Position numbers and translations under genes: made by a program. A stretch of DNA of 64,000 nt from the NCBI RefSeq assembly GCF_002878395.1, contig NC_061118.1, forward strand, positions 87,586,344-87,650,343, written 5' to 3'. The stretch is from Capsicum annuum (lineage: Eukaryota > Streptophyta > Magnoliopsida > Solanales > Solanaceae). This document shows, piece after piece, positions 9,858 through 22,700 of this stretch (position 1 is the stretch's first letter; each line of letters opens with the position of its first letter). The notes beneath the pieces were generated by a model, which saw only the letters and a program-made list of their open reading frames with translations, made no database searches and had not been told where the DNA came from.

Positions 9858-12800
9858 TGTAAAACCCCGATTTTCTGAACCGGAATGCTACACAGTGCTC
9901 ATGACCCTGAAGGACCACAAGCTAACCCATGATTGATATCTGTACCTGTATATTGTATAATATACATAAAATATGGAAATATAAACATAAAAGGCCATAA
10001 GGTTCGAACTGAAAAAATGTATGATAATAAAATGTCTGAAAAAGGCATAACAATACCAAAATAAGTCATAAATACTGAAAATAATAAGATCTGAATATCT
10101 AATCTGACATCTAGTCTGAAAAACTCTAACTGAACTGAATAAGGAGTTGAAGGAATATGTCTCCAACTAACTTCATCTAGCAACTAAATAGTAAATATAG
10201 CAATAATCATATCGTCCTTGAATGAGAAAGACTCACTGCAAAATTTGAACACTAGAATGCTACTGCTGATCTGGAGCTCGTGCCTTTAACCCGATGTTGT
10301 AACATAAGAGAAAGAACCATAGCACAAATGCAACAGTATGTATAAATCTACTGAGTATACGAGTAAGGTAGGCTAAATACAAAAGGTTATATACATGAAC
10401 AATGCTGACTAATATAAATGTGAGAATACATACATGCATACATAACTGTAACTGAACTCGTGAAGATACTGACTACTGAGTCTGAATACTGACAACATGA
10501 GTGTACTGATACTAAGATACTGAATAGATGAACGACTTTTTCTGACAGTTTGAATTATGAAGAACTGGTCTGGTTGACTGTGTCTGACAGTCCTGAAGCT
10601 GAATACTGATATCATGAATTCTGATAACTGATATAACTGATACATGAGTTCAAAAAAATAATATAACTGATATAATTGTGATGATCGGCCTAACCGATGT
10701 AACTGATACTGAGCGACTGTATCTGACAGTCTAAGTTCTGATGGAACTATCTGAGTTCTATTTTATATGGAGTAACTAAATTTGAGATCAGTCCTATCTA
10801 GCGGGTGATCTGTAAATCTAATGATTCTAATACTGTTTAACTATGGTTGAGATCAGTCCTATCTAATGAGTGATCTTGAAGTCTATTTATAATGATAAGG
10901 ATTGTTTGTCTCTAACAGTACTAAATCTGTACTACTGAACTGAGTTGACTGTATCTGACAGTCCTGAATCTGTAACTGAAATTGTGGGATGTGTTCATCT
11001 AACCGACATGCCCCAAGCTAAGCTGACTGGGGTCCAATCTCTGCCCTGACAAGAATGTTGTCAGTATGCGCCACCAGTAAAGACATCTACTATGGAGTCA
11101 GTCCTAATCTAGTGGGTGACTCCTAGGATCAGTCCTATACATATAAATGGGCTAATGGGTAACCTTGAGTATGTCATTTCTATCTAATGGGTGACATCTC
11201 ATACCTACACTGGCAACATAGTTTTGGAACTTAGGGATTGCTTCTAGGGATCTCAGTCCTATTCTAGTGGGTGAGTCCCCATCCCTAGGCTCACTCGGTG
11301 CTGAATCCTACTCCCATCTGAATTACACTAAACTGAATAATAGAGATGAACTGAATAACTGAACTGAACTGATTAGCTAAACTGATACTAATGGTATTGT
11401 TTAGCGGAGCTAAACTAAGTTTACTGAATTTCAATGACTAACAAAATATACTGACTTCTGAGGACTGATTGAGAGTACTGAAGTTACTGAGATTGACTGT
11501 GAATACTGAAGTTACAGACTGAGTACTAAGATCACTGAGATTACTAAACTACTGAGACTACTGAGATTTCTGAGTTTTCCTGAGTCACATGACTGACTGA
11601 ATTCTATAGATCATGGCTTAACTGAGAGTATCATGATAACATGACATGGCTCTAGGCACACAACTATATTTTTTGGGTACGAATACCCCTAGGACTCGAT
11701 GGAAGAAAACTGACACACATGACTGACTTGAGTACGTGACCAACATCAACAACCCATAAAATCATAACTTGGGGAATTCCATGAAGTGCATAGATATCAT
11801 ACATTTTGTACATAAGTAGGATTTGCAAGTAAGCATGGTATAATCTCATAAGACTAGTTCATGAACATCCCAACAATATTTACAAGACACAATATCAACA
11901 TGAAAATCATTGGAATATGGTTGAATATCATGAATCCTTCACTTAGTCACAATTTAGCTATAATGCATAATTTCTAGTCTCTTAGGTATTTTATCAAACA
12001 CCTTACACGCACAACTTAGGCATAGGTGTAAATCATATCATTACTCATCATAAATAATCAAACTTACATATTTTTCAACTCATATGATGTCATAGATTCA
12101 TAATAACACATAAAGATTCTATCTTGGCATCATTCTACGCATAAACATGATCAACAATCCATTCATAACATGAAAACCATAATATATAGTTTTATAAAAG
12201 GGTTCTTGAACTTCATGGACGAAAGGAGTCCATGAATGAACACATGTATACGTTAGAAAGGAAAACTTGATGATTGCTGGAGAGTTCTTGCATTGGGAAA
12301 CTTAATTATTGATTATCTTGGAAAGAGGCTTGAATATTAATTTTGAGATATGAGTTTGATGGAAACCCTAATCTTGTGGTTGAGAGTGTAAGAGAGTTTT
12401 TGAGATGCTTAACTAAAGAAAAATAGGAAAAATTATGCCTCTTTAGGGTTATAAGTCGTGGAATGTGAAGGAAATAACCAAAATACCGTTGCAAAAATGC
12501 CCTTGAATGCTGGAAAAATATACTTGACGCCATCCGTGACAGGCCGTCAGGTACGTGATAGGCCGTCACGAATGGTCGTCACAAAAGGGGTCCAAATTCT
12601 TGATTTTATACCCAGGGCTGACGACGTCATTATAAATATCATCAGAATGTGACGACATCATCAAAAAGGTCATCAGAAACGTGATAGCCCATCAAAAACG
12701 TCGTCACCATTTTCCAGCTTGACATGCTGGAATAAAATGGGGATAACTCTTTGCTCTGATATCGGATTTAGGAGAAATTGGTATCATTGGAAAGATAATT

Positions 12801-13061
12801 AAATTATATAGATGTTGATATGTCATGAAATAAAAAATTCCAAGTATAATGAGAGATATTCTCGTTTAAATTTTACTATACCAATATCCTTCTCAAGAAT
12901 TCAATCGGTAAGGAATGTTTTGATTCGTCTGATAGTTGGGAGTTATTTGAAGCCTTAATATACATCTAAATTACTCATAAAAATATAAAAGAACCATGAT
13001 GTACTATGAATGAGCTTGGTACATGGCTCTAATATTGGTTTAGATTTTTCGGTGTATTACA
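9858..13061 (-). repeat. N1 5' LTR
   Basis: Partner of 4324-7538, about 3204 bp. It begins (plus-strand view) TGTAAAACCCC and ends GTATTACA. It has the single-copy form of the 36-bp repeat and the better-preserved hairpin modules. Small reading frames at 9888-10183, 11664-11849 and 12306-12652 are LTR sequence, not genes. The GC-rich block is at about 12525-12720. Confidence 0.9.
10785..11279. repeat. Covarying hairpin modules, N1 5' LTR
   Basis: The same module series as at 5277-5772, with cleaner stems: AGATCA/TGATCT at 10785-10811 and again at 10850-10876, GGAGTCA/TGACTCC at 11094-11123, ATGTCA/TGACAT at 11171-11197, and GGGATCTCA/TGAGTCCC ending near 11279. Loops are GTCCTATCTAGCGGG or one to three changes from it. 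Confidence 0.78.
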
Positions 13062-15263
13062 TGAACTTGCGACGGACCGTCGCCCAGGCCATCGCTACTT
13101 AGGTAGTAATCCCTTTTCTTGGTCCATGTACGATGGTCAAAACAATGGACCATCTCCCTAGTGATGGACCATCTCACGATCCATCACAGGTCCCGATTTA
13201 GTAAATTAAAGCCATTTTTAAAAAGGTATTTTGGTCATTTATCACCCACCTATATATATACCCAATTATATCCGATTTAAGCCATTTGGTTCATTATTAG
13301 TTCACAATCAATATTAGGGTTTGTCTCTAACATTAATCTCCAAGATCAAAATCCAATCTTCTTCAAGAACTAAGGGGTTTCCAATTAGTCAAGTTCAAGA
13401 ACATCAAAAATCTTAACCCAGGTATGCATAGGGTTCATTCATGAACTCCTTTCATCCATGAAGACTAAGAATCCCTTTCTAAGCTCAATTTTATCGATTT
13501 TCTTTATGAATTTCATGTTGGGTTGCTCTTGTTCATGATGATAATGGCTAATTGAATTTTTAATCCATGTTTGGTGATAAGTTTCATGTGGAATTGATTA
13601 GTATAGATGTAGATTCATGTAAACCTATGATTAAACCCTTGAATGATGAAATTAGAATTGAACCATTCAGTTTAATTGTTATATTATGTTGTCATCATAT
13701 ACTTTGCCTATAATGTGTTTGATTAAATGGATAGATGAAGGAAAATACCCAATTAGTATGATATCATAAAATCCCCATGCATGTACAAGTTTATGCATAT
13801 CCCATGGTTGATGAAATGCTCCGATAAATGATTTATGGATTATGATGTTAGTCATGTGCTCAAGTAAGTCATGCTTTGTCAGTTTCCTTCTATCGAGTCC
13901 CGGGGGTACCTGTACCCAAAATATTAGCTGTGTACCTAGAGCCATGTCATGTTTTCATGATACTCTCAGTCAAGCTATGATCCTTAGACTTCAGACAGTC
14001 TTATGACTTAGGAAACTTCCATGATCTCATGAACTCAGTCAGTTGTCAGATATCAGTAGTATTTCATTAGTCAATGGAAGTCAGTAACTCAGTCCATCTT
14101 CAGTTTTCAGAAAATCATGTTCAGTGTCTATTCAGATGGGAGTAGAAATTAGCATCGAGCGAATCCAAGGGCAGGAACTCACTTATTATATGAGGGTGTG
14201 ATTCATAGAAGCAGTCGTTGTGTTCCAGAACTATGTAGCCAGCATAGGTTGAAATATCATAGCCTGCTATATGAGGTTAGATGAGGTGGCTTAACCTTCT
14301 ATATGAGGGATCCCACCATTCTCACTAGAGTTACCTATTATATTAGGGTTACTCACACGTTGTCCTTACCAGTGGCGCGGTATTGACACCCTTCCAATCA
14401 GGGCACAAATTGGACCCTAATTCAGCTATAATGCGTTATTTGGGGGATGTTAGTTAGATGACTACTTCCCACAGTTTCAGTATTAGAATTAGTCAAGAAC
14501 ACAGATAGCTCTTTAGATTTTAGGACTGTTAGATACAGTCAACTCAGATATAGTATGAAACTTAGCTAGTTCCATCAAATTCAGGACTGTCAGATACAGT
14601 CACTCATGTTATCAGTTAAATCAGTACCAGTATGTCATGTTATCAGTATTAAGATTCAGTAATCATGTTATCATAATATCAGTGTCAGTTATTATGTCTC
14701 ATGCATGTATTCTCATGCTTATGATAGTCAGTCTGTTATTATTATTGTTCATGCATATGAACCCCATGCATTTAGCCTATCTCACATGCATACCAGTACA
14801 TTCAAAGTACTGATGCATTCGTGCTATGGTGTCTTATACCATAGGTTCAAAGACACGAGCTCTAGAGCAGCAGTAGATTTTAGTGTCAGCAATCAGAGTT
14901 AGAAGTAAGTCCTCATCTTTCAAGGACATGATTATTCCTTATTATCTCATTTATTAATTTTTTAGTTGGAGTTAGTTTGGGACATGTACCATCAACTCCT
15001 TACACAGACAGTTCAGTCAGTTAGAGGCTTTTAAACTATTATGTTCAGATAGTTATTTTAGTTGTTTTGGGTATTTCATACCTTTTTCAGATGTTATGTT
15101 TTACTTCAGACATGTGAACCTTATGGCCTTTCAGTTTATGTTTCTGCAGTATTCAGTATTTTATGCAGTACATAAGTACAGATATCTATCATGGGTTAGC
15201 TTGTGGTCCTTTGGGGTTATGAGCACTGTGTAGCGTTCTGGGTACTAGATTTGGGGCGTTACA
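13062..15263 (+). mobile_element. P0 3' LTR, part 2
   Basis: The continuation after N1 begins with the second copy of the target duplication (13062-13066), then the rest of the palindrome array. A TATATATATA stretch (13250-13261) is a likely TATA box of the P0 LTR. Looser hairpin modules lie at 14170-14354. The end reads GGGGCGTTACA at 15253-15263. The next base begins a different, minus-strand element (C1), so P0 probably inserted into C1. Minus frame 13679-13945 and plus frame 14705-14902 are LTR sequence. Confidence 0.8.
14285..14354. repeat. Hairpin modules in P0 LTR
   Basis: Two modules, GGTGG/CCACC (14285-14317) and GAGTTACC/GGTTACTC (14328-14354, one mismatched pair), enclose loops of the type CTTCTATATGAGGG. 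They occupy the same LTR position as the N1 modules, and the loop resembles the complement of the N1 loop. Confidence 0.55.
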
Positions 15264-16725
15264 ATTTTGAAAGGTCAAATATATCTAGTATTGATATTAT
15301 AGTTCCTCTCGATCCTCATTAAACCTTTCATGGGTGATACACGAAAGAATATAGCATCACCAACTCCAAATCTCAACGTACAAACTCTGTAGTCTGCATA
15401 GGCCTTCTGGATACTCTAAGCTACTCTCACCCTATTTTAAATCTCCCTAACTCTATCCAACGACTCCTGAAGCAAATAAGTACCACGGGGACTAACCTCA
15501 AAAGTCTCAAACTATCCAACCGGTGAATGAAATCTACTACCATACAAAGCCTCAAAAGGCACCATGTCAATAATTGAATGATAACTATTATTGTATACAA
15601 ACCTAGACAAGGCTAAGTGTTGCTCCCACTTGCCTCCAAAATCTATATCACAGGCTTAAAGCATATTCTCAAGAATATGAATAGTCCATTAGGACTTACC
15701 ATATGTCTATGGATGAACAGTTGTACTAAGATCTACCTGAGTTCCCAAATCCTCCTAAAAAGCTCTTTAAAATTTCAATGTTAACGCATAACCTCATTCT
15801 GAAATGATAAAAATTGGCACACCATGCAAACGGACTATCTCCCCAACATAAATATGAACTAACATCTCATCACTGAAGGACATATAAATAGGAATAAAAT
15901 GTACTGACTTGGTCAAATGATCGATAATGACCAAATTACCATAAAAACCACAGGAAGTTCGAGGCAAACCTATAACAAAATCCATGGTAATACGTTCCCA
16001 TTTCCACTCGATAATGGGCAACCTTTGAGTCAAATCACCTAGTTGTTGATGCTTGGCCTTTACCTACTGAAAACAAAAGCAACAAGCAACAAAGTCTGCC
16101 ATATCTCTCTTATACCACTCTACTAATAGTGTTTTCTCAAATCTCTATACATCTTATATACTCTATGGTGAATAGAATATCTAGAGAGCCTCATGCAAAA
16201 TCAACTAAATTAAGTCATCCATCTGCAAAACACAAATTCAATCATTGAATCTCAAAATACCAATAGAATTTATGTCGTTTCTCTTAAAATTACCACTCAA
16301 CACATGATCATGTAGAATGTAAAGCTTACTATCCTTAAACTGATGATCATGAATCTACTAAAATAATGAGGACCTCACCTCCATACTAGCTAAAATCCTC
16401 CTAGGATAAGAAATATCAAGGCGAACCATTAAGTTAGATAAGGATTGAATGCCCCATGCCAATGACCTTAGAGAAATTAAAATACAAGCCAAGATCCCAT
16501 ACTCACCGCCATCTAACTCAAGGAATCCTCTACCATGTTTGTCTTGCTCAAATGATACATGATCAATTTATTATAGTCCTTAAACAACTCCATCCATCGA
16601 TGCTGTCTAAAAGTAAGCTCTCTCTAGGTTATAAGGTGTTGAATACTGTGATGATCGGTGAAAATATCATAATGCACACCATTAAGATAATGGCTCTAAA
16701 TTTTAAGCATTAAATCTACCACCAC
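15264..16725 (-). pseudogene. pol: C1 integrase and RNase H remnant (3' half of pol)
   Basis: C1 is a minus-strand Ty3/gypsy pol close in sequence to C3. From low to high coordinate it shows the integrase C-terminal region (a VSPMKG-like word near 15330), the integrase core and the end of RNase H. The longest open part (15794-16033) holds the core start with WKWERITMDF, so the first catalytic Asp is kept. The second is changed from ISD to ISE at the end of that frame and is followed by a stop. Many stops and frame breaks follow. At 16630-16700 the RNase H words NGVHYDIFTDHHS are legible. RNase H is cut at 16725 by A1 and continues at 38988. Confidence 0.82.
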
Positions 16726-17372
16726 TGATGAGTGGTGAGTTTACCACTCATTTGCACTCATTATTCGTGCATATTTCCTTGTTTTTAATGAATAAATAAG
16801 ACAAAATCCATGAATAGATGCACTAATATCCACTCTTTGTAGGTATAAAGCTGAGGAGACCAGAAGATATGGATTGGAGCTAAAAATAATAAAAAGGGAG
16901 CAAAGAAGAATGCAAATAAAGACCTGGACTACGTCATCCTCGGGTTGGCCTCTCTCCACGGTTGCAGTTAGTTAAGAAATTTAGAGCAATATGGTCGTAG
17001 CATATGACTACTATCACATAGTCACGGTCACAGACAACCGTGCGCTACCACGGTCAAAAGGGAATATGCCTAGGGGCAGATATGTAAAAGTACTTAGACG
17101 CCTCCCAAGCCATATTTAAGCAAAAAAAACCTTCCTCTTTAGGATAGCTAAGCTCATAAATATTTTGGGAATTGAAGACTTAAAACCATAATCTTGAGAA
17201 AGTGTGTAGTCAACTTTAAAGGCTAAATTTCTTAGACTTTTTGTGAAGAATGAATGTGTTGGAAAATCCTTATGGTATATCTCTTTTTACTTTCTTCATT
17301 AGTATCTAAATAATTTAGTATTGGGGTTATGTTAAACTAGGGTGTAATTATGTGTAGACATTGTTGTATTTG
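16726..17372 (+). repeat. A1 5' LTR, part 1
   Basis: Starts TGATGAGTGG and matches the 3' LTR starting at 37675. It contains about 75 bp (near 16848-16925) that the 3' LTR lacks. A GC-rich block with CACGGTCACAG-like words lies at 16925-17060. ATATTTAAG near 17112 is a TATA-like candidate. The minus frame at 16741-16959 is LTR sequence. Interrupted by N2 at 17373. Confidence 0.85.
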
Positions 17373-19757
17373 TGTAATACCCCATACTTTTCTTTGTTCA
17401 GTGCAGATCCAAGTACTTGCATTAGTGGCTAAAAGCTTGAAAATTTAGCTATGTGTTGAGGACTTAGCCATTTTTGTAAGACCTTCAGAGGTGTAAGAAG
17501 CATGTCTCGGGTAAGTTTTAGATTTTTTGGATGAGGTTTGGATCACATTTGGATTTCCAAAACAACAAGTCACCACAATTATGGCGTGCCACGGTGGCAA
17601 CAGCGGTAGCAGCCTTGGCGTATCAAGGTGATGTCAAAATTAACAATGGTCCCATTCCAGTGAGCCAACATGATTCCAGTACATCACAATGGGAATAGCA
17701 ATGATCCATTCACCGCATCGCAGTGAAGCCTTAAACGACACTCCAACTTCGAATTTTAAATTTTAAGGGTAACTTAGTCTTTTTCCCATGCCCCCAAATC
17801 ATGAAAACAAAAGATTTAATCCTATTCTAAGCATATTACACTCATTCCTCACCAAAATTCTCTCCAAGAAAACCCTAATGCTTCAACATTAAACTTCAAG
17901 AAACCCCAAATTCCACCGTTCCTCTTTCAAGATAACCAAAAATTTGAGTTCCCTGATTCAAGAACTTCAAGAAACAATCTTCAAGAACACCAATAGGAAT
18001 TCAAAGTCAAGTGTTTCATAAATTTAATTCATTAAGGTATGTGGGGTTATGAACAAGGATATTCCTTTCATCCTTGTGCCCAAAACTAGTTTTTAAAGTT
18101 GAATTTACATGAAATTACAAGATTTGCAATTTAGTTCATAACCAATTATCATTATTTGAAGATTATGATGTTATAAGTAATTTAAATATTGAATTGCATC
18201 TCTATTTTGTATGTTTATGAGTGTGACGTGAATATTTATACATTGAGGATTGAATTTCACTGTTTTGACAAAAATTATTACAGAATTTCAAGATTTTGAT
18301 TATTGAGGAAGACTTGGTGATAAGTTAACAAGAGTTTAAAGCATAGGTTAGTAAGCCCTAGTTTGAGTATTGATATTTCAAGAAGATAATGCTTTTAAGC
18401 ACCTATGATTAGTCCATATTTAGATTTTGAGAAAAGATTTAATCTTTTGATCTTTAGCTTAGATATGGAATCCATATTACAATTTTACTACAATTTACAG
18501 TGAACAAATGCTTAACTGGTTTTCATTATAAACCTTATGCTAGTTTTAAAGTGGATTTCCTACAGATTGAGCATACAGATTTAAAGGGAGTAGTATTAGG
18601 CATCGAGCGAGAAGTGTGGGTTTAGCGCACTTACTTCCCCAGATCTACGAGACATCGTAGGTATAGATTCAGATTATATTCCATTTGTATATGGATATAG
18701 ATACAGATTGTGATTACTTTGCTCAGGTTATTCTCCTTGGAAAGAGTATAACACCTCTCCCTAATGTGAGGTTTTCCCTTAGGGTAACTAGACGTTAGAC
18801 TCCATGATAGACACATGGTTTATGTTGGTTAGAAGAACCTTCCTACAAAAAAGAGTAACCCTACCAGAAAAGAAAAACAAAATAGCTTTTAGAAACTAAG
18901 TGTAAAGGCTCACAAATTTTACTCAGATGTTGTCTTACATGAGAAATCAGTTATCAAATTTTTGCTTTCAATTTCATATGATAAATATGAGTCCTTTTTT
19001 ACACAGCCTATATGATTTGAAAATAGACTTAACTTTAGTCCTACTCAGTTCATTATCAGAAAGAGTAAAAGTACAACTTTTAGAACAAAGTGTTTTGGCT
19101 CATAAAATTTATACAGTATGTTTATTTCTCATAATTTATGATTTTCAACTTTCAGTTATTCAAGCCAGTGTGAGTCATTTACACTTAGCATGCATTCTTT
19201 ACAAGTTATATGAGCATTCAATTATTGTTTTACTTATGAATTCACCCCTACATGCTCAGCACATTCAAAAAATATTGATCGATATATACGTCTATGTGCT
19301 ACATTATTTAATAATGTAGGTACCAGCTTAGTTGTAGTCCATATTTCACAATCAAACAATTGCAGATTCCAGTCAGTAGAGGATGAATCTTTCTAATTTG
19401 GGGACTTCAGTTAGAAATTATTTATGGTATTTACTTTTTTATCCATATGTATTGATTAGTGGTATTTGGAGCCGCATCCCAGCTATCTATAGTCAGTATA
19501 GTAGAGGCTTCACAGATGTCATTCAGATTCATTCTTGTAATTTTAGTCCACTCTTTAGTTTTATCAGAATATAATATTGTATTAGTATTGTATTTTTCCT
19601 ATATTTCATCATGATTATGTTTTTGCACAGTAAACTCTATTATTTTATACATATTTAAATCAGTTCCTTCACAGTATGCTAGTTCATGGATTAGCTTGGG
19701 ATCACTTATGGTCCTAAGCTCTATGTGACGTCCAAGGGGTAGTCTCGTGGCATTATA
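17373..19757 (+). repeat. N2 5' LTR
   Basis: Begins TGTAATACCCCATAC and ends GGCATTATA, where TATA is presumably a decayed TACA. Compared with the 3' LTR it lacks about 75 bp near 17485. The GC-rich block at 17575-17745 has repeated CACGGTGG and CATCGCAGTGA-like words. Reading frames at 18631-18816, 18927-19319 (130 codons) and 19383-19574 have no domain and lie entirely in LTR; I reject them as genes. Confidence 0.88.
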
Positions 19758-19761
19758 AACT

Positions 19762-19774
19762 TGGTATTAGAGAA
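19762..19774 (+). promoter_or_regulatory. N2 primer binding site, tRNA-Met type
   Basis: TGGTATTAGAGAA matches TGGTATCAGAGCC at 10 of 13 positions and lies four bases after the LTR end, as in N1 and N3. Confidence 0.8.
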
Positions 19775-22700
19775 AAGAGTTCAAGTGTCCTGTGGTGTCT
19801 TTGAAGCTGTGTCTAGTAAAGTCTTACGGAATGGTACAAAGACGTTTGTACTTTTCTTTGAGAGGCTACAGGGCATTTAAGAAATGTCTCCTTTCCTTCA
19901 TACTCTAGATCATTCTATAAATTTCTTCTCTAAAAAACTTCTATGAATTCATGTGTTACTTCATAATTCTTTATTTATGTTATATTCTTAAGATAACATG
20001 ATTAGCAAGTTCTAATTCCTCACATAATGATGCTCTTAAATTTACTATTAGTAACTTCAGAAGTCATACAATGGGCTTGAGAGGAGCTCGTTAGTGTGTT
20101 ATAATTTCCTCAAATTGAAAGTTATGCCCTCATCCATATGAGTTTTTTAGTTAAGATAGAATAAGATATGCATTTAAATTCCCCATTATTCTTTCAATAC
20201 AGATAGTGCTCATAAGGGGAGATAGTATGAACCTTAATTGCTAAATAGAGTTTGCATTCGAGTGTTATTGCAACCTGGAGTGTTATGATTCATAAGTAGA
20301 ATAACCCCCTTATAGTTTGAAGTATGAGACTAGAAATGTAGAGAAAATAAATGTGGGAATGATCATTGATAGAAATTATAGAGATAAACTTATGCATACT
20401 TTTAAGTTTATGTTAAGGTGATAGGTCCTTATGTGTCAGCTTATGGGTAATGAATGTGATACAAGTTCCTTAGTAAAAGGTAGAGAAAGAGTTATTAGTT
20501 AAGGTGAATTGTTGCTAGCTTGAAGTAGAAAAAGAGTTATTGATGGTAATTGTTGTGTTAGAAAAGTATAGGTTATTAATGAAAATATTTGGTGGTTGAG
20601 TATTGATAATATAGGTTTCCCCCACGTGGTTGTGAAAATAAAAGAAATTGGTTAAGGTTTGTAGAGCTAAGTGTATAGATGGGTAAATAGTCATAATGTG
20701 TAGAAGGAGGATATGATAACTTATTTTAATAAGACATATTATATGATGATAACTTATTTTAATAAGACATATTATATAACTATGTCTGATTGTTATTGTT
20801 GTGAAGTTCTAGTTGACTAGTGTTTCTTGATATTTTATTTTATAGCTTCCAAGTAAGAATAGTATGTGAGGTTGGGTTGTTAATCATGTCTAGCACTAGA
20901 CACTATGTTTGAATAGTGGATGATCATAAAGGTGGAAATAATGATTGCTTGGTTGGTGATGCTAGTTATATGGAAGTGATCTGGTAGGCTTAAACAATGT
21001 ATGCAAGAGTTTAAGTTTATGTATTCATAATTAAGTATGATGTTGTAGGTATGTTGTAGAGGTGTGGCCAAGGTGATGTGGGGCTGTATTATTTTCAAAG
21101 TTTATTTTGTGAGTGGTTAATAGTACCCTTGAGTGTTTAAGTGGAATAAGGCTAGCAATATCGTACATGGTGTTCGTAGTGGATAAGTTGAGGAGTAATG
21201 GATAGATGAGGTTGAGCATTTTGATATGATCTTGATTCTCATAGTTTAGAAATATAAGTTTAGAGATATGATATTAGTAGGATATGATAGAAGTACTATG
21301 ATTCATTAAAGGTTTGGGGATATCCATAGTAAGTGTTAGAATCTAAGTTTGAATCTTTGAAGATTGAGCTAATAGAAATAAGAGTTGAAGATCTAGATGG
21401 TGTGAACTCAGGGTATGGTGATACTTGTGAAGATTCTAAGCTAGTAAGTGTTGAAGTTATTATATGATGACTATTGGGCGATAGAAAGATAGAGTTGTAT
21501 CTCAGAAGAATGTATTAGTAGTAGGTTTCACACTTTTAGGTGTAGTCTCTCAGGTTAAGTTTATTATTTATGTGTATTGTTATACCCCAGACTCTAGAGT
21601 AAATTGATTGCAGTTTTGTTTAGAGTTTAGTATAGGGTTCCACAAACTTAGAATGATGGCTTAAAGCTAAGGAGGAAATGATAGAACAAGTAACAAGGTC
21701 AGATTCTCAAATTCTAGTAGTGCTGCTAGTGTATTAAAGAACAACACTAGGGAGGAAGATGCCTGACCCATTCTTATTTCAGTATTTTTACTTCAGTTAT
21801 CATGATATCTGCTCATACTTTACGTGTCAGTTCAATGATCATAGTTCAACGTTCATGCACATAATAAAGAATCATGTACTTTCCCAGTTCATAGTATAAA
21901 GAGTTCCAGTTCATTCAGTAGTACAAATCATGTTTCAGAAATTTATGAACTCCAAACTCATGTCATGCAGCTTATGACTCATGTACTAATGCTTTATAGT
22001 ATGTGCATTTCTAGTACTCATTCTACACTCTTAATGATCAGTAAAATTCAATTTATGTCATGTATGCCCCACAGTTTAGATCTCTTTGATGAATCCAAAA
22101 TAATGATGATCTATTCCTTAGGCCTTAGTTAAGTGTCAAAGTTATCCTTTCATGTTTCAGGTCCTCATGACCTAACCTTTTAGTGACCTCACCTTTTGTA
22201 GGGATAGTGGTAACGAGTAATTATTTGGATAGAAAAATTTTTTTTATGCTTGTTTGATCTAAGGTTACAAGTGTGAAGTAAGATTGAGGCCAAGTTTTTG
22301 ATATATTTCATTGTTATTAGAAATTTTTTGTATGATTTTCTAAAGGATAGTGCATGGGAGTTGTTAATGATAGAGGTTTAGAGAATGTGAAAAATATGAT
22401 TTTGTGGTTGTTTGCCTAGAAGTTTGTGTGTGGTCATGGAGATAGGCTTGAAGGTTATGTTGGTGTATAAGTGGAATGCATTATGTACTAGTGAATTCAT
22501 GGTAAGAGGTTGACGTTAGTTGTTGAAGTGGGGATGAGTATTATTCTTGAGGTAAGACGTTGTGAAAACACATGGGCATTGAATTCATGGTTAAACTGGT
22601 GTTATGGTATAATGTGTAGTGCCTTGAGATTCTAAGTTAGGCTTGAACATGGTGAGAGTGTGTAATCCAACTCAGACTTTGGCAACAGTAGTTATATGTA

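Larger units (their letters stand above)
4324..13061 (-). mobile_element. N1: gag-only LTR retrotransposon (TR-GAG type), minus strand
   Basis: N1 is a complete element with two LTRs of about 3.2 kb around an internal region of only 2.3 kb. On the minus strand it runs 5' LTR (13061-9858), tRNA-Met primer site, broken gag, non-coding tail, polypurine tract, 3' LTR (7538-4324). Flanks CGAAC (4319-4323) and TGAAC (13062-13066) are a target duplication differing by one C-to-T change at a CpG. RT, RNase H and integrase are absent, so it is non-autonomous. It sits inside the LTR of P0, a related element. TR-GAG is an established class name; assignment is by structure. Confidence 0.88.

Noticed and set aside
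13679..13945. 88-codon minus frame as a host gene
   Set aside because: Lies in the P0 LTR, crosses the CGAGTCCCGGGGGTACC region shared with N3 LTRs, and has no domain.
18927..19319. 130-codon reading frame
   Set aside because: Lies wholly inside the N2 5' LTR, has no recognisable domain, and is not kept open in the 3' LTR copy.
20200..20230. Possible polypurine tract AAGGGGAGATAG in N2
   Set aside because: No LTR start follows it and the context motif is missing.
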